DNA of 64,000 nucleotides from Erigeron canadensis (Eukaryota; Streptophyta; Magnoliopsida; Asterales; Asteraceae). The stretch covers positions 40,592,645 to 40,656,644 of the forward strand of contig NC_057763.1 of NCBI RefSeq assembly GCF_010389155.1, in the 5' to 3' direction. The number at the start of each line of letters is the position of its first letter. The first letter of the stretch is position 1. Below the pieces are notes generated by a model. It saw only the letters and a program-made list of their open reading frames with translations. It was not told the DNA's origin and did not search any database. Shown in pieces: positions 34,601 to 48,300 of the stretch. The position numbers were made by a program, and so were the translations under genes.

Positions 34601-37600
34601 TGTGGAGCTCCAGGAGCGGACTGGCAAGTTCAGAAAACAAGCTAATGCTATAGCTGAGTGGGACAAGAGAATCTTGCAGAACCGGGATGTTCTTCTCAAA
34701 CTAGAGGCAAGACATTTCTTTGATGCTTAAGCAGCATAATTTCAACTCAGTAAACCTTCTTTAGTGGCCATTTGACTTCCAATAAACCAAAGATAGTCTG
34801 AGATGTTTACTTGTTTCTTTGTTGCCGCCCCCATTTATGCTGTATTTTTCTCTGCACAGGCAGAAGTTGCAAAAGTTGTTGAGACCCAATCAAACCTTGA
34901 GCGACAGTTAGAGCTGATTGAGACTCATCAACAAGAGGTATCTTAACAAGGGTTTTAGTTTTTATTCTATGTGTATAATATTTTAATCGTATAAGTGCAT
35001 ACTTAAAATTTGAAATTGTTGCTTGTCTTCTACCTAAAAACAACACACCTTTCCTATGGAGATAACTACAGAATCTGAATGCAAGGAATTGCTTCTCGGG
35101 TAAAACAGGATTCTCTTATAAATGGATTTATATCTGTAAAAGCTTATTTGCACAATAGCCATGTCATCGTCATCGTGGAAGAAGCTTCAAAGTTTTCAGT
35201 GGGCAGTGTATCATTGGTACACCATAAAATATGTGTTGCGTTACCTAAGTGACCCATAAAGAGGCATTGCATTTAGTATAATTTCAAAATTAAGTTGGAA
35301 GTATTGGACTCTAGATACATGGTGATACTGATACCTCCATGCATGTCTAATGTAAAAGGAGGGTTTGGTACACTTTATGCAACTAAAAGGATACCTGTTA
35401 ATGCCAAAGCTAACTGGAAGTTTGATTATGGTTATATAAAATTACATATTAGTTGGAGTTTACGACTAGAGCCTCTACATTGTGGTAGTCTGAGGTGCTA
35501 ACTTTTTTCGACTAACGTATTTGTGAATGTTTTACAAGGTCTCTTTGAGGTAATTTTGCTAAGAGTTGATCGGAACCTGAAATATTTAGCTCAGTTTTTA
35601 GTTTTAAGAGACATCACTTCCTCAACATATAATGTTTGTAACGAGGGGTCTTGTATGCTTAGATCAGTTTTGAATGACTTATATTTAATTGTTTGAAAGT
35701 TACATGCCTCCACTTAATCTCCTTCATTAGTGCAATAGGGTGATCATGATATGCAAGATTACGAGTATTTGGATGTTTTCTATGATATGCGTTTTTATCT
35801 ACCTTTAGCAAATCTGAATCAGTTTATTTTTCAAATTTGGATTTCCTCTTTTTACATCTGAGTTTCATGATAGTGACAAGTTACTACTTCCTATGACTTG
35901 AGACAATTCTTAGGTTGACAAGTCCTTACAAAGTGTGGAAGAAGAGGCTGAGAGAATATACAAAGACGAGCATGGTCTACTTCTTGATGATGAAGTAGCT
36001 TCGACCAGGGATGCAATGTGAGCAAATACCTTTAACTTTTTAAATGTATCATATGTTATGTTGGTCATGTAATTCAGCTTTTGTTAAGATGTGTACCTTG
36101 GGTTGCTATTTATTTTATACTAAAATCAGAGTTTAGGGAAACTAATGGTTATTAGTTGGATTAGATGATGATCCTTATATTTAAGCAGTTTTGTCATGAG
36201 AAGTTTGAACGCACGATGATCTATTTAGTTACTCATTTAATAGTTTTTAGCTCTTGATTGGTATCATTTTTGAAGTGGATAAGTAACATAATCTGTAAAT
36301 GTGAAAATTTACATAATTTGAAATGGAAATTCATTTTTATTCCTGTCCTGCTTGTACATATGTTTTTCCAGAAAAAGTAAACATGCTTTAACTAAATTTG
36401 AATATTTGTGTTCCTTTCTCTAAATTCAGGTATGAGCAGGCTGAATTTGTTGAGAGAGAGATGGAACAGATGACAGAACAAATAAAGTCTGTTATTCAGA
36501 CTCTTAATGCCAATCAGGTTAGTTTTTATTGAAATTTCGGTAAGGCCCACTTTTTCTTCTCCCAAAAGAGAATATTAGGGAACGGATCTTGTTGAAAAGT
36601 TGACTTCCAAATTTGATGTATTCCTGCTCTCACAAATCTTGTTGAATGACTGTTCAGATAAAAATCAAATATTATCTAATGCATCTTTTCAGTAGTTATT
36701 CAATGGCAAATTGAAGCTTTAAATTCCTACCTCAACATTTGCTAATATACCTTTGGGTTGATGTTGGTATACTATGTTTGTATCTCCTATAGGCTGGAGA
36801 ACTTGAAGGAACCGATGGTATGACCCCTCTGGATGTCGTTGTTCGGATCCTTAACAATCAATTAAGCTCATTAATGTGGATCGATGAAAAGGTTAGATTG
36901 GTACTTGATGTTCTATTCATCTCTTCTTTGTTTTGTCATTAAGGAATTGGATTGCATAACTTATTGTTATCCATCTAATTTGGCTGATGCTTCATAAATC
37001 GTAATGCACTCTTGGTATTTGCTTATATAGTGTTATTATGTTAATTTTTACAAGTGCCTATGAATTAGAAGTCAGTTACTAGGCAGTTTTACCCATTTAC
37101 TTTAGAGTTTAAAACAGATTAATATGGATTAATGCGTATTATGTCCAGTGGGTAAAAGCAAAACAACGTAGAAGGAAACATGTCAACAGTTGCTAAAAGT
37201 ATAACGTGTATGCATCAAACCTCGTAAACCACTTTGTTTAAATGCATTAAACCTTTTTAATCATATTAGGAAGTTTAAATTATGATATGAAACAGTATAA
37301 TCTATGAGATGACATTTGACACTATGTAATAAACAATATTATTGATTCGGTCAACCTTACCTATTCGATATCTCTCGCATAACCATACGTACCCAGTAAT
37401 ATCCAGCATGAAAAATTACCTGTATCGACACAAACAATTTTTTACCGGTTATCCACTCACTTGATCCCCCCATATTGCCATCTTTTGTTCCAAGGAACCT
37501 TTCATTTTCTTGTGGCTTTCAGGCATCGTCTTCCATTGATGCTAGATTGCTAGAGGTGACACCACTCAAACCTAAAAATAGGTTTGATGTAGGTAGTATT

Positions 37601-38013
37601 AGTATCCCTGCTTTTAAAAGTTATACCTTGACTACTTATTACAGGTCAATATGTATCTAAGGTGTACTCTGATAATTATAACTTTCAAAGTTATTTTATT
37701 TAAATCCAAGTGTTGGGGCGGATCAACCTGACCTGACTTGTATTTAAAAAGTTGCTCGTTTCAACCAACATCTTCAACCTGCCTGGCAAGTACTTTCATA
37801 CTTCCTTTTTAAAGGGAATCGTACTGAGATCTATGAATCCATCCATCATAATTGCAAGTGTTATCTACTTTTTAATGCATCATGGCAATGCTGATAATTT
37901 GTCATAATGTCCAACAGGCCGAAGAGTTCTCTTCACGCATTCAAAAACTGGCAAAGCAAGGTTCTGCTGCTGATCGAGAGCTGATAGGTCCAAAGTTCTG
38001 GCTTACTCGATAA
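31688..38013 (+). CDS. NUP62: Nuclear pore protein NUP62
   Basis: Nine exons: 31688-32921, 33908-33995, 34304-34382, 34584-34706, 34860-34937, 35914-36017, 36430-36517, 36793-36891, 37918-38013, joining in frame to 662 residues. Exon 1 encodes a Ser/Thr/Ala-rich FG-type domain (about residues 1-411) with FG and F-x-F motifs and a block of 18-residue repeats. Residues from about 460 form the Nsp1/NUP62 C-terminal coiled-coil domain (WNVELQERTGKFRKQA, AEWDKRILQNRDVLL, LDVVVRILNNQLSSLMWIDEK), which anchors it in the central channel with NUP54/NUP58. Intron 4 has a GC donor (GAG|GCAAGA); the others are GT-AG. Complete and apparently functional. Confidence 0.95.
32426..32767 (+). repeat. 54-bp coding minisatellite in NUP62
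   Basis: Units start at 32426, 32480, 32534 and 32588, with more diverged ones after 32642. Each encodes 18 residues of the form TPAFSAFAVTSSASTTSS. Middle units are nearly identical, which points to recent unequal exchange inside the FG domain. Confidence 0.9.
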
Positions 38014-38772
38014 GTGTATCTTCTTGTCGTATAAATCTGTGGATTTCAATTCTAGTAACGTAACTGAAAAATAGAGTGATGTCAAATGCTGGTGAAACCA
38101 GTTTGCTAGATCAAGCATCAAGATTGGGGCTCCTTATATGCACCAGTCCTCTGTGTTTTTGACTTATATTAATCAATTGACTTGGATATGTGAATTCATA
38201 ACCTGTTACTCAGACTTTATTGTTCTTGATGCATGAAGTTCCGAGTTTTCATACTGGATTTATAGGGTATAGGTTTTTTCTTCATGGTGCCATGGTTGAT
38301 TGCTTTGTTACATTTTGATGACAGCTTGTTCTTGTTGCTGTATAAAATTCTCTTTACATGAATTTTTGGTTTAATTTGCTCTTTGATGATACGCATTACT
38401 TATTAGTAATTTAGTATATGTATTAGTTAATCGTTAAGAATTCTTAATTATTTAGTAGCCATCTAGTCAGTTTCAATCGAATTTGATGTTCCTAAGTTTT
38501 CTGTTAGAATCGTGGCCTGTGATAAAGAAGCTTGTCTTTAACTAATTCCTTTGAACTCATTTCACCTATTGTACATTTGTACCTCTCGATACCTCCTCAC
38601 CTTGCACATTTTCTTTCTTTTCCTCATCCCATGATCTTTTCCTATGTTGTGGAACTGTGGAAGTACAACGGTGCTCCATTGTTAATAATGACTATATCCA
38701 AGCTACAACCAATAAAGCAAGCATTTCAGACATTTTTTTTTTTTAGTGAATAGCTGTAACATAATATAGGTA
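38014..38772. other. NUP62 3' flank
   Basis: 3' UTR and intergenic DNA. No further gene seen. Confidence 0.5.
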
Positions 38773-38810
38773 CTAGATTTAGACCCCGCGTAAAACGCGA
38801 GCCTGTTGAA
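38773..38810 (-). mobile_element. Helitron 3' terminus, minus strand
   Basis: In reverse complement: a ctcgcgttttacgcggg hairpin, eight bases, then CTAG ending at 38773 followed by T. The element body must extend to the right; its 5' end was not found. Confidence 0.65.
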
Positions 38811-41800
38811 TTAATCTGTTTTAAGTTTCTTTGATAAATAGAATAGAATGTTTTTCTTTGTTGTATTTTTGAGAAGGTTAGATAATAGAAAAGAAGAATG
38901 TTTATGACATAATTGCCTACTGCAGTAGCTTTTAAACATAATTGTATTTCCTGCACAAAAGGTCATTAACTATATTATGGATACAAAATAAACACATAAA
39001 TGTTATCTTTACATCATGTCATCTACGAACAATCAGAATCCTATTCTCAGTATACAGTATAGACGCATCATTCTCGTTTGTAATCAAACAAAGATAAATG
39101 CTCTAATACCCGGTAAATGATAGATGTATGCACATGTACTTAATTCTATTAATGCTTTTACATTCACTCTAACCATAAATTTTACCATCCTTATCCAAGT
39201 CTAGCCCACATTTTTTCTTTAAAGTTCTCTCTATAAATATCTGTTTAAACTCACCATTTTTTCTTTAAAGTTCTTTCCATAATTTAAACTCACCATTTCA
39301 CCTAACTTGAATTACATAAAAGAGTGGCTTTCGCACTTTCGACTTTATTACCAGTGGCATCCTGGTTAAAAAGACCAAGTCTATAATACTTTATTTTGGG
39401 ATCTAAGAAGGAAAAGATGAAATGCGAGATATAAGCACAAGATATCAAATAAGTATACTTCAACTAATAATCATAAGATTATTAGAGATCATATACAACC
39501 CAAATAACTATAAAAATTAGAATCACACAAACTCAAGTAGTGATTTAAGTTTATACAAATTATTTAAACCAAACAACCATAGGAGTAACCCAAGGCCTGC
39601 AACCAATAACAAATTATTATTTTTACACGTATATATGTCTAGACTAAGGAAGTAATAGAAGCACTCAAATATACAAGGCACCGCCACTCGGCCACCCCTT
39701 TTTAACCTGGTCGTATACAAATTAAAGCCACCCTCTCTTTCTTCCTTATGTATGCAAGGTTCTTTTTTAATGTAATGAACGAATGTTCAAATTTGCTCTC
39801 TGTTTGTTTGATACCTACTTGTTTGTCTCGTGACCTTCGCCCTTCTATACGCTCAATATCATGTCTCCTTTTGGTTTGGCTCCTAACGCTGGGTATCCTT
39901 CTCCTATCAAGCTCATTTGTACATTATAAATTTTTCCCTCTACTAACTTCTAACAAAATCTCTTACCTTTTCTTTGTATAGGAGTTTGCTTGCTGTTTGC
40001 ACAGCTTGAGGGGTCGTCAAGGTTTATCGCTCCACATTTTTTCAATTTTCTGCAGAATGGGTACCAGTATGCACTCACATAGCTATTTATTCTGGATCAT
40101 TTTTAGAAAGGAGTGTGCTTACATGTATATGTATATATATATATGCATTTATATTCCTTGATTTTAATTTTCATATATATAAAGGAGGAACAAAAATGAC
40201 AACCTTTGTCTACCGATACCAGTCTCCCTTTGGGAGAGATTAACTATTTCGAGTTTCTATAACCCTGGACTGGGCCTCATGAATTACTCTGCAAAGGCCA
40301 GACACGATGACTACTATATATTGTATAATGTAGTTCTAATGCATTTACCTTTTGATACCTTGGCGAATGAGGAGAGTGCTTCTATTACTTCCCGAGTCTA
40401 GACATGCTTGCGAGTCAAAAAATGTCTCCTCCTTACTTCCTGCAATCATTAAACAGATATACAATAAGATTCCAAATGCAACAACCTCAAAGGTATCTAA
40501 TCTAATTTAATCTAATGTGATGATTTTCTTACTATTGTTTTTTCATATTATTTCCATCATAGGGCCATTGTTTTTATGCTTATACATAGTGCTGCCACCG
40601 ATTTTAACTGTTACTTACGTATTATAATGTTTGTAAATCTAAATTACTTTGCTTACTTATGGGCTATCAGGCTATGACGAACTTTATGCCCTAACCCGTT
40701 CTCTGTTTAATGTCTGTGTTGTTGTAACTCGACCAACCCAAACCTGGTGGAGTTGCTTTTATAAAATGAAGCATTTTAACTCCACCCCGTCACTTGCCCC
40801 ATCCAATATGTCAGATCTTATGAATGTTGGCAGTCTATAGAATGTAGTAATGTAACAGATGATTTATGCGCAGTGACTTGGATATAAATCTTTTTAATAG
40901 CCCAGCCCATTTAGACTCATTACCCAACCCACCCATTTTGCCACATCTCTAGATACACAATGCATCAAAGCTTAATAAACAGAGGCATCAATCTAAAAAT
41001 ATTTTTTCTAAAGTAGTGTTTCTGTCATAAACAAAACGGTGAAGTAAGCATATGCATTTGAAAACAGGTATCAGGATAGACTAAAATGGACATACTAACT
41101 CCTTTTGGGCTTTTGGCTGTCCTCCAACTTGTTTGAGCCTCCCATTTTGCCACCTCTAACATCCACCTTATCTCAGCATGCTTATTGACATGCTTCTTTA
41201 GGCACAGCCGTACAGGATTGCTTCATCAATAATATCGGTTGTCACTGCACAAACCTAAAAATCATATTACGGTAACACTATGTATCAAACATATTATCGT
41301 AACCATTCAAAAATCGTATTACAGTAACCTTTCAAAAAATATGTGACAAGTGCTAGCCCTTGAAGCTTTCAAACTTAAGTGCCACCTCTGAAACTTATCA
41401 CTCACACCTTTGAAGCTTCTAAAAATACTTTTAATCACTCAACCTTAATCGTCAACTATTTATAACTGAAAAATAATTCCTACCAAAGACATAAGTAATC
41501 ATCATCATCTCGTACTGTGACTTGCAAAAGACCTTGATTTTAGCATATTTCTCCTATTAGGAACAAAGTGAGAACAATTGAAGTCAATTTAGAAAAATAA
41601 CTGGATGATAACTATAATCATGTTAGTAGAATTATGGCCAACAATAAAATTGTTAATCTGGACAGCATAGTCATCCCACATAATGCATTTGAGAACAATA
41701 TACTTACCTTCAAGAACGAAAATACTGGAGGAGCAAGAAGGAAGAAGGGGGGGGGGGGTAATTATTTGGTTGGTTTACCATAAAATGCATGGGGGGGCTT

Positions 41801-41837
41801 TTTAGGTAGTTGGTGCATAAATATGAAGGTTACCTTC
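38811..41837. other. Long gene-poor interval
   Basis: No supported gene. Noted: a scrap of a hAT-like end at about 40915-40952 (cccattttgccacatctcta) and again near 41140-41158, and a 12-base poly(G) run at 41747-41758. Small frames (39523-39720, 39748-39981, 40649-40840) have no recognised similarity. Confidence 0.45.
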
Positions 41838-44219
41838 TCACTCGCCATTCAAACACAACTTCATCCTTATATTGTTTCTGCAATGATAATGTCATAAAGA
41901 TATATGTTGTTAGTTTATATTTCATCGTTGACTATGCAATAGCTATAGCCTATAAGTTGCGAAAGTGTGCAAGAACAAATTAGCTTCTGTAACTATTCTT
42001 TGCACCCGTTTCTTTTCCACTATAACTCTTTAAATGACGAGTTTTGTACCAATATTTTTCATCTTGATAACTATATCGATTAGTGACAACAAAAAGAAGC
42101 AACATGAAATACAAGTTCTTTTGGATATTTTATCAACCGAAACATATAATCAAACCGTTTATGTACATTAATATACAACCAAACAATTTAAAGAATTTAA
42201 CTTAAAACAAAACTCACCATATAATCAATGTCTTCATAGCTTTCAACTATGTGTCCTTCGCTTTCCACATTCTCCCGTCAATACGTGTCAACCCCTTGTA
42301 ATTCTTTGACCAGTTACCTTTTTAATCAGACACTTCTAGTTGACCCATTTAACCTATTTGACATGAAACAAAATCCAAATTTAGCCAAATTAGTTCACAA
42401 CCAACTTACTTCTTCATGATACAAAATTATACAGTATCTATACACATACATATATTGAATAGATAAAACAAATGACAGAACTTTCAAGGATTATGCAAAA
42501 CAAAGCAAGGCTGGTCTACTTTAGAAACTCATCTACTATAGATCCTAACTTCATACAAGACATATTTACTACTCAAATCAGGTTTATGTATTATTCAATT
42601 TCCCTTCAAAACAGTTAATCACTTGCAGAACAATAAATTATGAAAGATCAAATTCAAACAAAAACACATGTACATGGATTCAAAAAGAGAATATTACTAA
42701 AGACATAATGCAATTCTGTTTATCTGACCTTGTCAATAAAAATTAATTCTAGAATCGACCAACATGCCCGTCTTGTCACCTAGTTTTGACCTTTCCCTGA
42801 AGATCAAATGGTGTGTCATCAAACGTTCACCAAAGCCCAAGCCATGATTACAGCTAAGAATTTTGCAAAGACATAATTTATTGAATAACTATACTCCAAA
42901 GCCCAAGCCATGATCAAACGTTAGATCACACGTTTCTCATCTCAATGTTAATAAAAATTGTCAAACAAATTCAGTTACCTCATTTTAGATTTTGGCTATT
43001 TCATCAAACATATTAACTTTAAAAAGTATAAACTCAATCATCGGTTCAAAAACAAATATAATGCAATTCACAGTATCAATATCATCAATTTTTAAGCATG
43101 ATGATTTCATTGATTAAACAAATATAATCAATAATGTACCTCGTGGAATGCGTACATGGGCTACTGATCGCACGAATTCATGAAAATCTATTCAGCTTCA
43201 ATTGCTTTGTTCCTTTAACAGTTTTTAACCCGATAATAACATGACTTATAGCCTTCGCGTATCCACCAGTCATGCTTGCAGTTTCTCTGCAGATAACCAA
43301 GTCACCTATAACCACAACATAGATGTTATTTCATAATGAAGAGATATACATATCAAAAAATGCTCCAGACAGTATATCCATACTACATTATTCTACAATC
43401 AGGACCCGGCAATATAACTATACCATATATCAGTACATATATCAAATATATGTAATGATTTAAAAAAACACTATTAAGATTGGGAACTTATATAAAAAGA
43501 TGATACCTACTAAAAAAGTCTTCAAATCACATGTTACTTATATAAAATATATATATCAACAATCAATCAATCATCGAAAAAGATTAACAATCTGAATATG
43601 CAAACCGACAAAGCGGATCAAAAATTTGTTTAAGAAAAATGTATAACCACGTAAACTTGATTCCAGAGAAGTAAACTGAAGGACTGGCTACTTCAGGATC
43701 TGTGGTGTTCAATCAGCAAGCTATCCTAGAAGAGATGACACCTTTAGAACACTCTTTTGTCTCTGCAAAAAGAAGAAGCATGGCAAGTTATTGAAAGACC
43801 ATCTTAGACACTTTCCCACATATGAAACAACAATATTCTAAATCTTAGAACCTACAAAAATCGTTACTTTCTATTAAAATAGAAAAAAGTGAAATATTAC
43901 CTAAACCTTCCATCACAACCTTTAGGCTTGATGTTGATGATATTTTTTGGCCAAAAGTCATCGGAAGAGTTCCCCTGATTTTAAAAAGAAAAAAGAAAAT
44001 CACCTGTGATGATATAATCCTATAAAAAACTGTTCAAACTTTATTAAATTCAAAAGAAAGTAAAAATACATATACATAAGTATAGATATATAGATATATA
44101 TACATAAAACAAAAAATTTACCAATAAACCCTAATGGTGATTATGTGATAGCCACCAGCTCACCATTGGAGATCGAAAATAACCCTAACAAACTTGATAA
44201 AATAATCACTACTTACCAT
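41838..44219 (-). other. Possible unidentified spliced transcript, minus strand
   Basis: Several minus-strand pieces look like exons. At 44219-44217 an ATG is followed by GTAAGT. The segment 43974-43901, bordered by AG and GT, would give MGNSSDDFWPKNI and INIKPKGCDGRF. The segment ending in ATG before GTGAGT near 42200 reads VESYEDIDYM, and an AG-bordered segment at about 41885-41838 continues in frame as KQYKDEVVFEWRVRR and a stop. A 45-codon frame at about 43305-43171 contains [17 protein letters not shown] could not join these into one continuous reading frame and do not recognise the protein. It may be an unknown gene, a pseudogene or a non-coding RNA. Confidence 0.3.
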
Positions 44220-44976
44220 TACATATATCAAAAGAACAAGATCCGTGAATATGATTTTTTTTTATAGATTTCAAACTTTGTTTTTTTTTTTTAAGATTTG
44301 GGAGAGAAACGGATTGAGATTTGAATATGGGGGAGAGAATGAAAGAGCATAAGTTGGACCGAGGACCATGTGTTAGGCTTTAGTTTTTGTCATTTTCGTT
44401 TGATTTCAGTTATATATATTTTATTGTGAGTGAATAATAATGCAAGCATATGTTTTGAAGTTGGAACAAGATATCAAGCCAAGCATAACTGACTGTATTC
44501 TGTACAGGAAGAATACATACATATTTCTCATGCTACTAATCATATAGTGCTGAAGTATTGCTATTGCTCATATACATACATCTTCTAGTCGTGTGGTGCA
44601 TTACATTATTACCATGATATGTTTTACTCGATTTTCATGACACCATAATACATAATATGTGTGTGTATATATATATATAAAATTATCTATCAATTAAAAA
44701 CTCATAATGTATATATGTAATATGACTAAAATATAATAAAAGTTTACAAACTCTTCTAAAGAGTAAAATCTGTTGTTGCTATTCTGTTAGGTTTACGTAC
44801 AGTTTGTAAGTTCGTATATGATTTTTGAATTTCGATGAATGATGATTGCTTGAAAAAAAAAAGGTTATGTTCAATTGTACATTACATGATTTCTGAAAAT
44901 TGAAAGTCATATGTATGATAAATGAAAGAAACGAGAATCCTACTTAAACTTTAATAATGAAAATCTGAGTTATTGA
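44220..44976. other. Gene-free stretch
   Basis: If the minus-strand transcript at 41838-44219 is real, its promoter and 5' UTR lie at about 44220-44400. Otherwise nothing is recognised; there is a short (TA)n run near 44665. Confidence 0.35.
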
Positions 44977-45210
44977 TTATCTAATCATATGTCTCGGTTC
45001 GGTTCAAACCGAATGTTTTTTCGGGTTAAACATGACCGGACCGAGAACCGAATAACATGAAAATAAGGAACCGTGGACCGGACCGAGAACCGAATAACAT
45101 GAAAATAAGGAACCGTGAACCGGACCAACGACTTCGGTTTTACTCGGTTTCGGTCCAAAGTCGGTACGGTTTCTCGATTTTTTCGGTTTGGACCGCGATA
45201 TGAACAGCCC
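44977..45210. mobile_element. hAT-like MITE upstream of mEF-G
   Basis: Ends are related inverted repeats: the left has catatgtctcggttcggttc and the right, reversed, gttcatatcgcggtccaaac. The interior is rich in accgga/tccggt motifs. No clear target duplication was found. It lies about 125 bp before the mEF-G start codon. Confidence 0.5.
45034..45126. repeat. 42-bp tandem duplication
   Basis: Two nearly identical adjacent copies starting gaccggaccgagaaccgaat at 45034 and 45076, followed by a partial third. It lies inside the MITE in the upstream region of mEF-G. Confidence 0.9.
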
Positions 45211-45333
45211 TTTTAATAACTTAACAAACTACAGGTCCATTTCCACCACCAATCATCTCCCCCACACACAAAATACCAGTTAGGGTTTTAGCTCTATCAA
45301 TAATCCACACTCAAAAACCCTAACACACAAACC

Positions 45334-48300
45334 ATGTCCAGATCTCGATCCATTACAACGCGCTTACTCTACACGCTCCGATCAACTCTATCACAACAAC
45401 AACAACCGAAACCATCACAAACCGCCGCTCTGTTAAACCTCCACCGCCACTACGCCGCCGCACCTGCGGTGAGATCAAAGGAGGAGCCATGGTGGAAGGA
45501 ATCAATGGAGAAAGTGAGGAATATAGGAATATCAGCACATATAGATTCAGGAAAAACAACACTAACAGAAAGAGTGTTGTATTATACAGGAAGGATTCAT
45601 GAAATTCATGAAGTTAGAGGTAAAGATGGAGTTGGTGCTAAAATGGATTCCATGGAGTTGGAGAGAGAAAAAGGGATTACTATTCAATCTGCTGCTACTT
45701 ATTGTACCTGGAAAGATTTTCAGGTTCGTTTTCTTAAAAAATTTTGGATTTGATTGTGATTTTATGTTGAAATGATTTGTGTTCAGTTTACTTCTGATCC
45801 AAAATGAGCCAATATGTAAGCTGTTAAGTAGACAGAAAATGTCATATATATATATATATATGACAAAATCCATAGATTAATATCATCTATTCATAGTCTT
45901 TTTGTATGTGAAGAAATATTGGGTACACATTTCTAATAGAAGGCGTATATGATAGTATCCGTTCTTTATGAAATTATTTGTGAATTAGAATTAGAATTAT
46001 CAGTTGATTGTAGTTTTAGGTAGAAATGATTTGTTACACTTGTGTGTGTTATGTATAATTTTGTTTACTATGACTTTGATTTACTCTAGTTCATTAAAAT
46101 TTATGTATATTTGGGTGTAATTATCATTTGAAGAAGATGCATGCATTTAGTTGAAATGTAGGAAAGATGCCATAGCTCATCTTAATGAAATTTGAACAAA
46201 AAGGTTTACTTTTTGCTTAGATATGCACACTTTAAATGTATTAGTTATCGGAGGTGAACTGTACGCAAGGTACATTTATGATGTATACTTTCTTACACTA
46301 AGTTTGAGGGTAAATCATATAAAAACCACACGTGCTTATTTGTTTTTATCGGTCAACTAGGCGAAGTCATTAATTTTCAACACACCCATATCGAAGTTCA
46401 AATTTTGTTCCGTTTCAACAAACACGTTTAATGGTCATGACGTGGCATTGAGCTTTGGTTCATGCATGTGGGACATGTTTTTGGTTGGTCTGGTTACTTG
46501 GTACAGAAAAGGTAGATTTTCTTTTTACAGGAATGAATAACATAAAAATGTTCATAAATAAAGGAAAATCTTCTAAAAATCACTTGTACTTTTGTTGGTG
46601 TCAGTCAAACATAACTTAGAAATATTTGTTGAAACAGACCAAGTATTAAACTGTGGGTTGGGCATGTGGGACATGTCTGGGTTTGTTTGGTTATTCGGTA
46701 CAAATTTAAAAGTACAGTTAGCTTTTATGCAAATCAACCTATATTTGAAGGAGTTTTGTTGTCTGCATACCGATCATCTTTCATAAGTAATCCGTTTGGT
46801 TCAAAAGTGACCAGAATTCAAGCGGTATGAGTTAAGGATTATACACATAGTACCTCTTTGTGTTTATTTGTTTAATAGGCTACAGAGTGTGTCACTTCTG
46901 CACACTTTTTAACCTAATAATGTAATGTGGTTTAGCTGTTTTTCTTATTTAGTTTCTTTAACTTCATATAATCATTTCAGTGATTATTAAGGTATCTTCT
47001 TTTTTCCTTTTTTTAAGTTTTGGTTTTGTTGGAATTAGCAAAACGATTTATGTTGTTATTGCAGGTAAATATCATTGATACTCCTGGTCACGTCGACTTC
47101 ACAATTGAAGTTGAGAGAGCCTTGCGTGTTCTTGATGGTGCAATCCTTGTCCTCTGTAGTGTTGGTGGTGTGCAAAGTCAGTCAATTACTGTTGATAGAC
47201 AAATGAAAAGATATGAGGTTCCGAGGGTTGCTTTTATTAACAAACTTGATCGAATGGGGGCAGATCCGTGGAAGGTTCTCAATCAGGTATGGTGTTTCAC
47301 CATTTAATCAGATCCCCTATCATCCTATGATGGTTAATGACTCTTCTATACATGCTTTATTTACGTTAACTGTATCATCTGATGATATTTGCATGTCAGT
47401 TATGTAGTAATGCATTTTTATCATTTTCTTTGAATTTGGGGTTTGGGACTCAAGTGTTCATCAAATTTTTTTCCCCTGTGTATTTCTTTTAGGCAAGGAA
47501 AAAGCTTCGACATCACAGTGCCGCAATGCAAGTACCAATTGGGTTGGAAGAAGACTTTCAGGGTCTTGTAGATCTTGTGCAACTAAAAGCATATTATTTC
47601 CGTGGTGCTAGCGGGTTTGTCTCTAAATTTATCAATCTAGCAACAAGTTAATGCATTACATGACCAGAAGTATAAAATTATAAATGGTAGTAAAAAGATG
47701 CTAACTTTCCTATGTTGGGGCAGTGAAAAGGTTGAAACTGAAGAAATTCCAGCTGATATGCAAGCAGTGGCTGCTGAAAAGCGCCGTGAGTTAATTGAAG
47801 CAGTCTCTGATGTTGATGATGAACTTGCCGAAGCATTTCTCAGTGACGAACCTATATCGTCTGCGGACCTTGAGGTATTCGATACCATTTTCATTTGGGC
47901 TGTTGGGAAATACCAAATTTTCTCTTCTAAAGTTCCCTGGAACTTTCGCATTAGTTCTTTTCCAGGTCAATTTATACTTGGTCTGTGGTATAGTTTGACT
48001 TTTGTGATTGTAATGTTCTCGAGTTTGGTTATTGGTTTTGAATAGGCAGCTATTCGTCGAGCAACCATAGCACGGAAGTTTATACCAGTATTTATGGGTA
48101 GCGCGTTTAAGAACAAGGTAAGTAAAGTACTTTTATATGATATAAAATGTCTTTATTCATCAAAGAGTCGTGGAGTAAACATGAAGTTTTTGTTATCATT
48201 TGTTTTGTATTATTTGTAGGGGGTACAACCACTTCTCGATGGTGTTCTAAGTTATTTGCCTAATCCACTTGAAGTTGATAATTTTGCCCTTGACCAGTCT

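Noticed and set aside
39748..39981. 77-codon plus-strand frame
   Set aside because: No similarity and no splice context; composition is that of AT-rich intergenic DNA.
46592..46786. 64-codon frame in mEF-G intron 1
   Set aside because: Overlaps a diverged direct repeat inside the intron; splicing on both sides is well supported by the GTPase domain.
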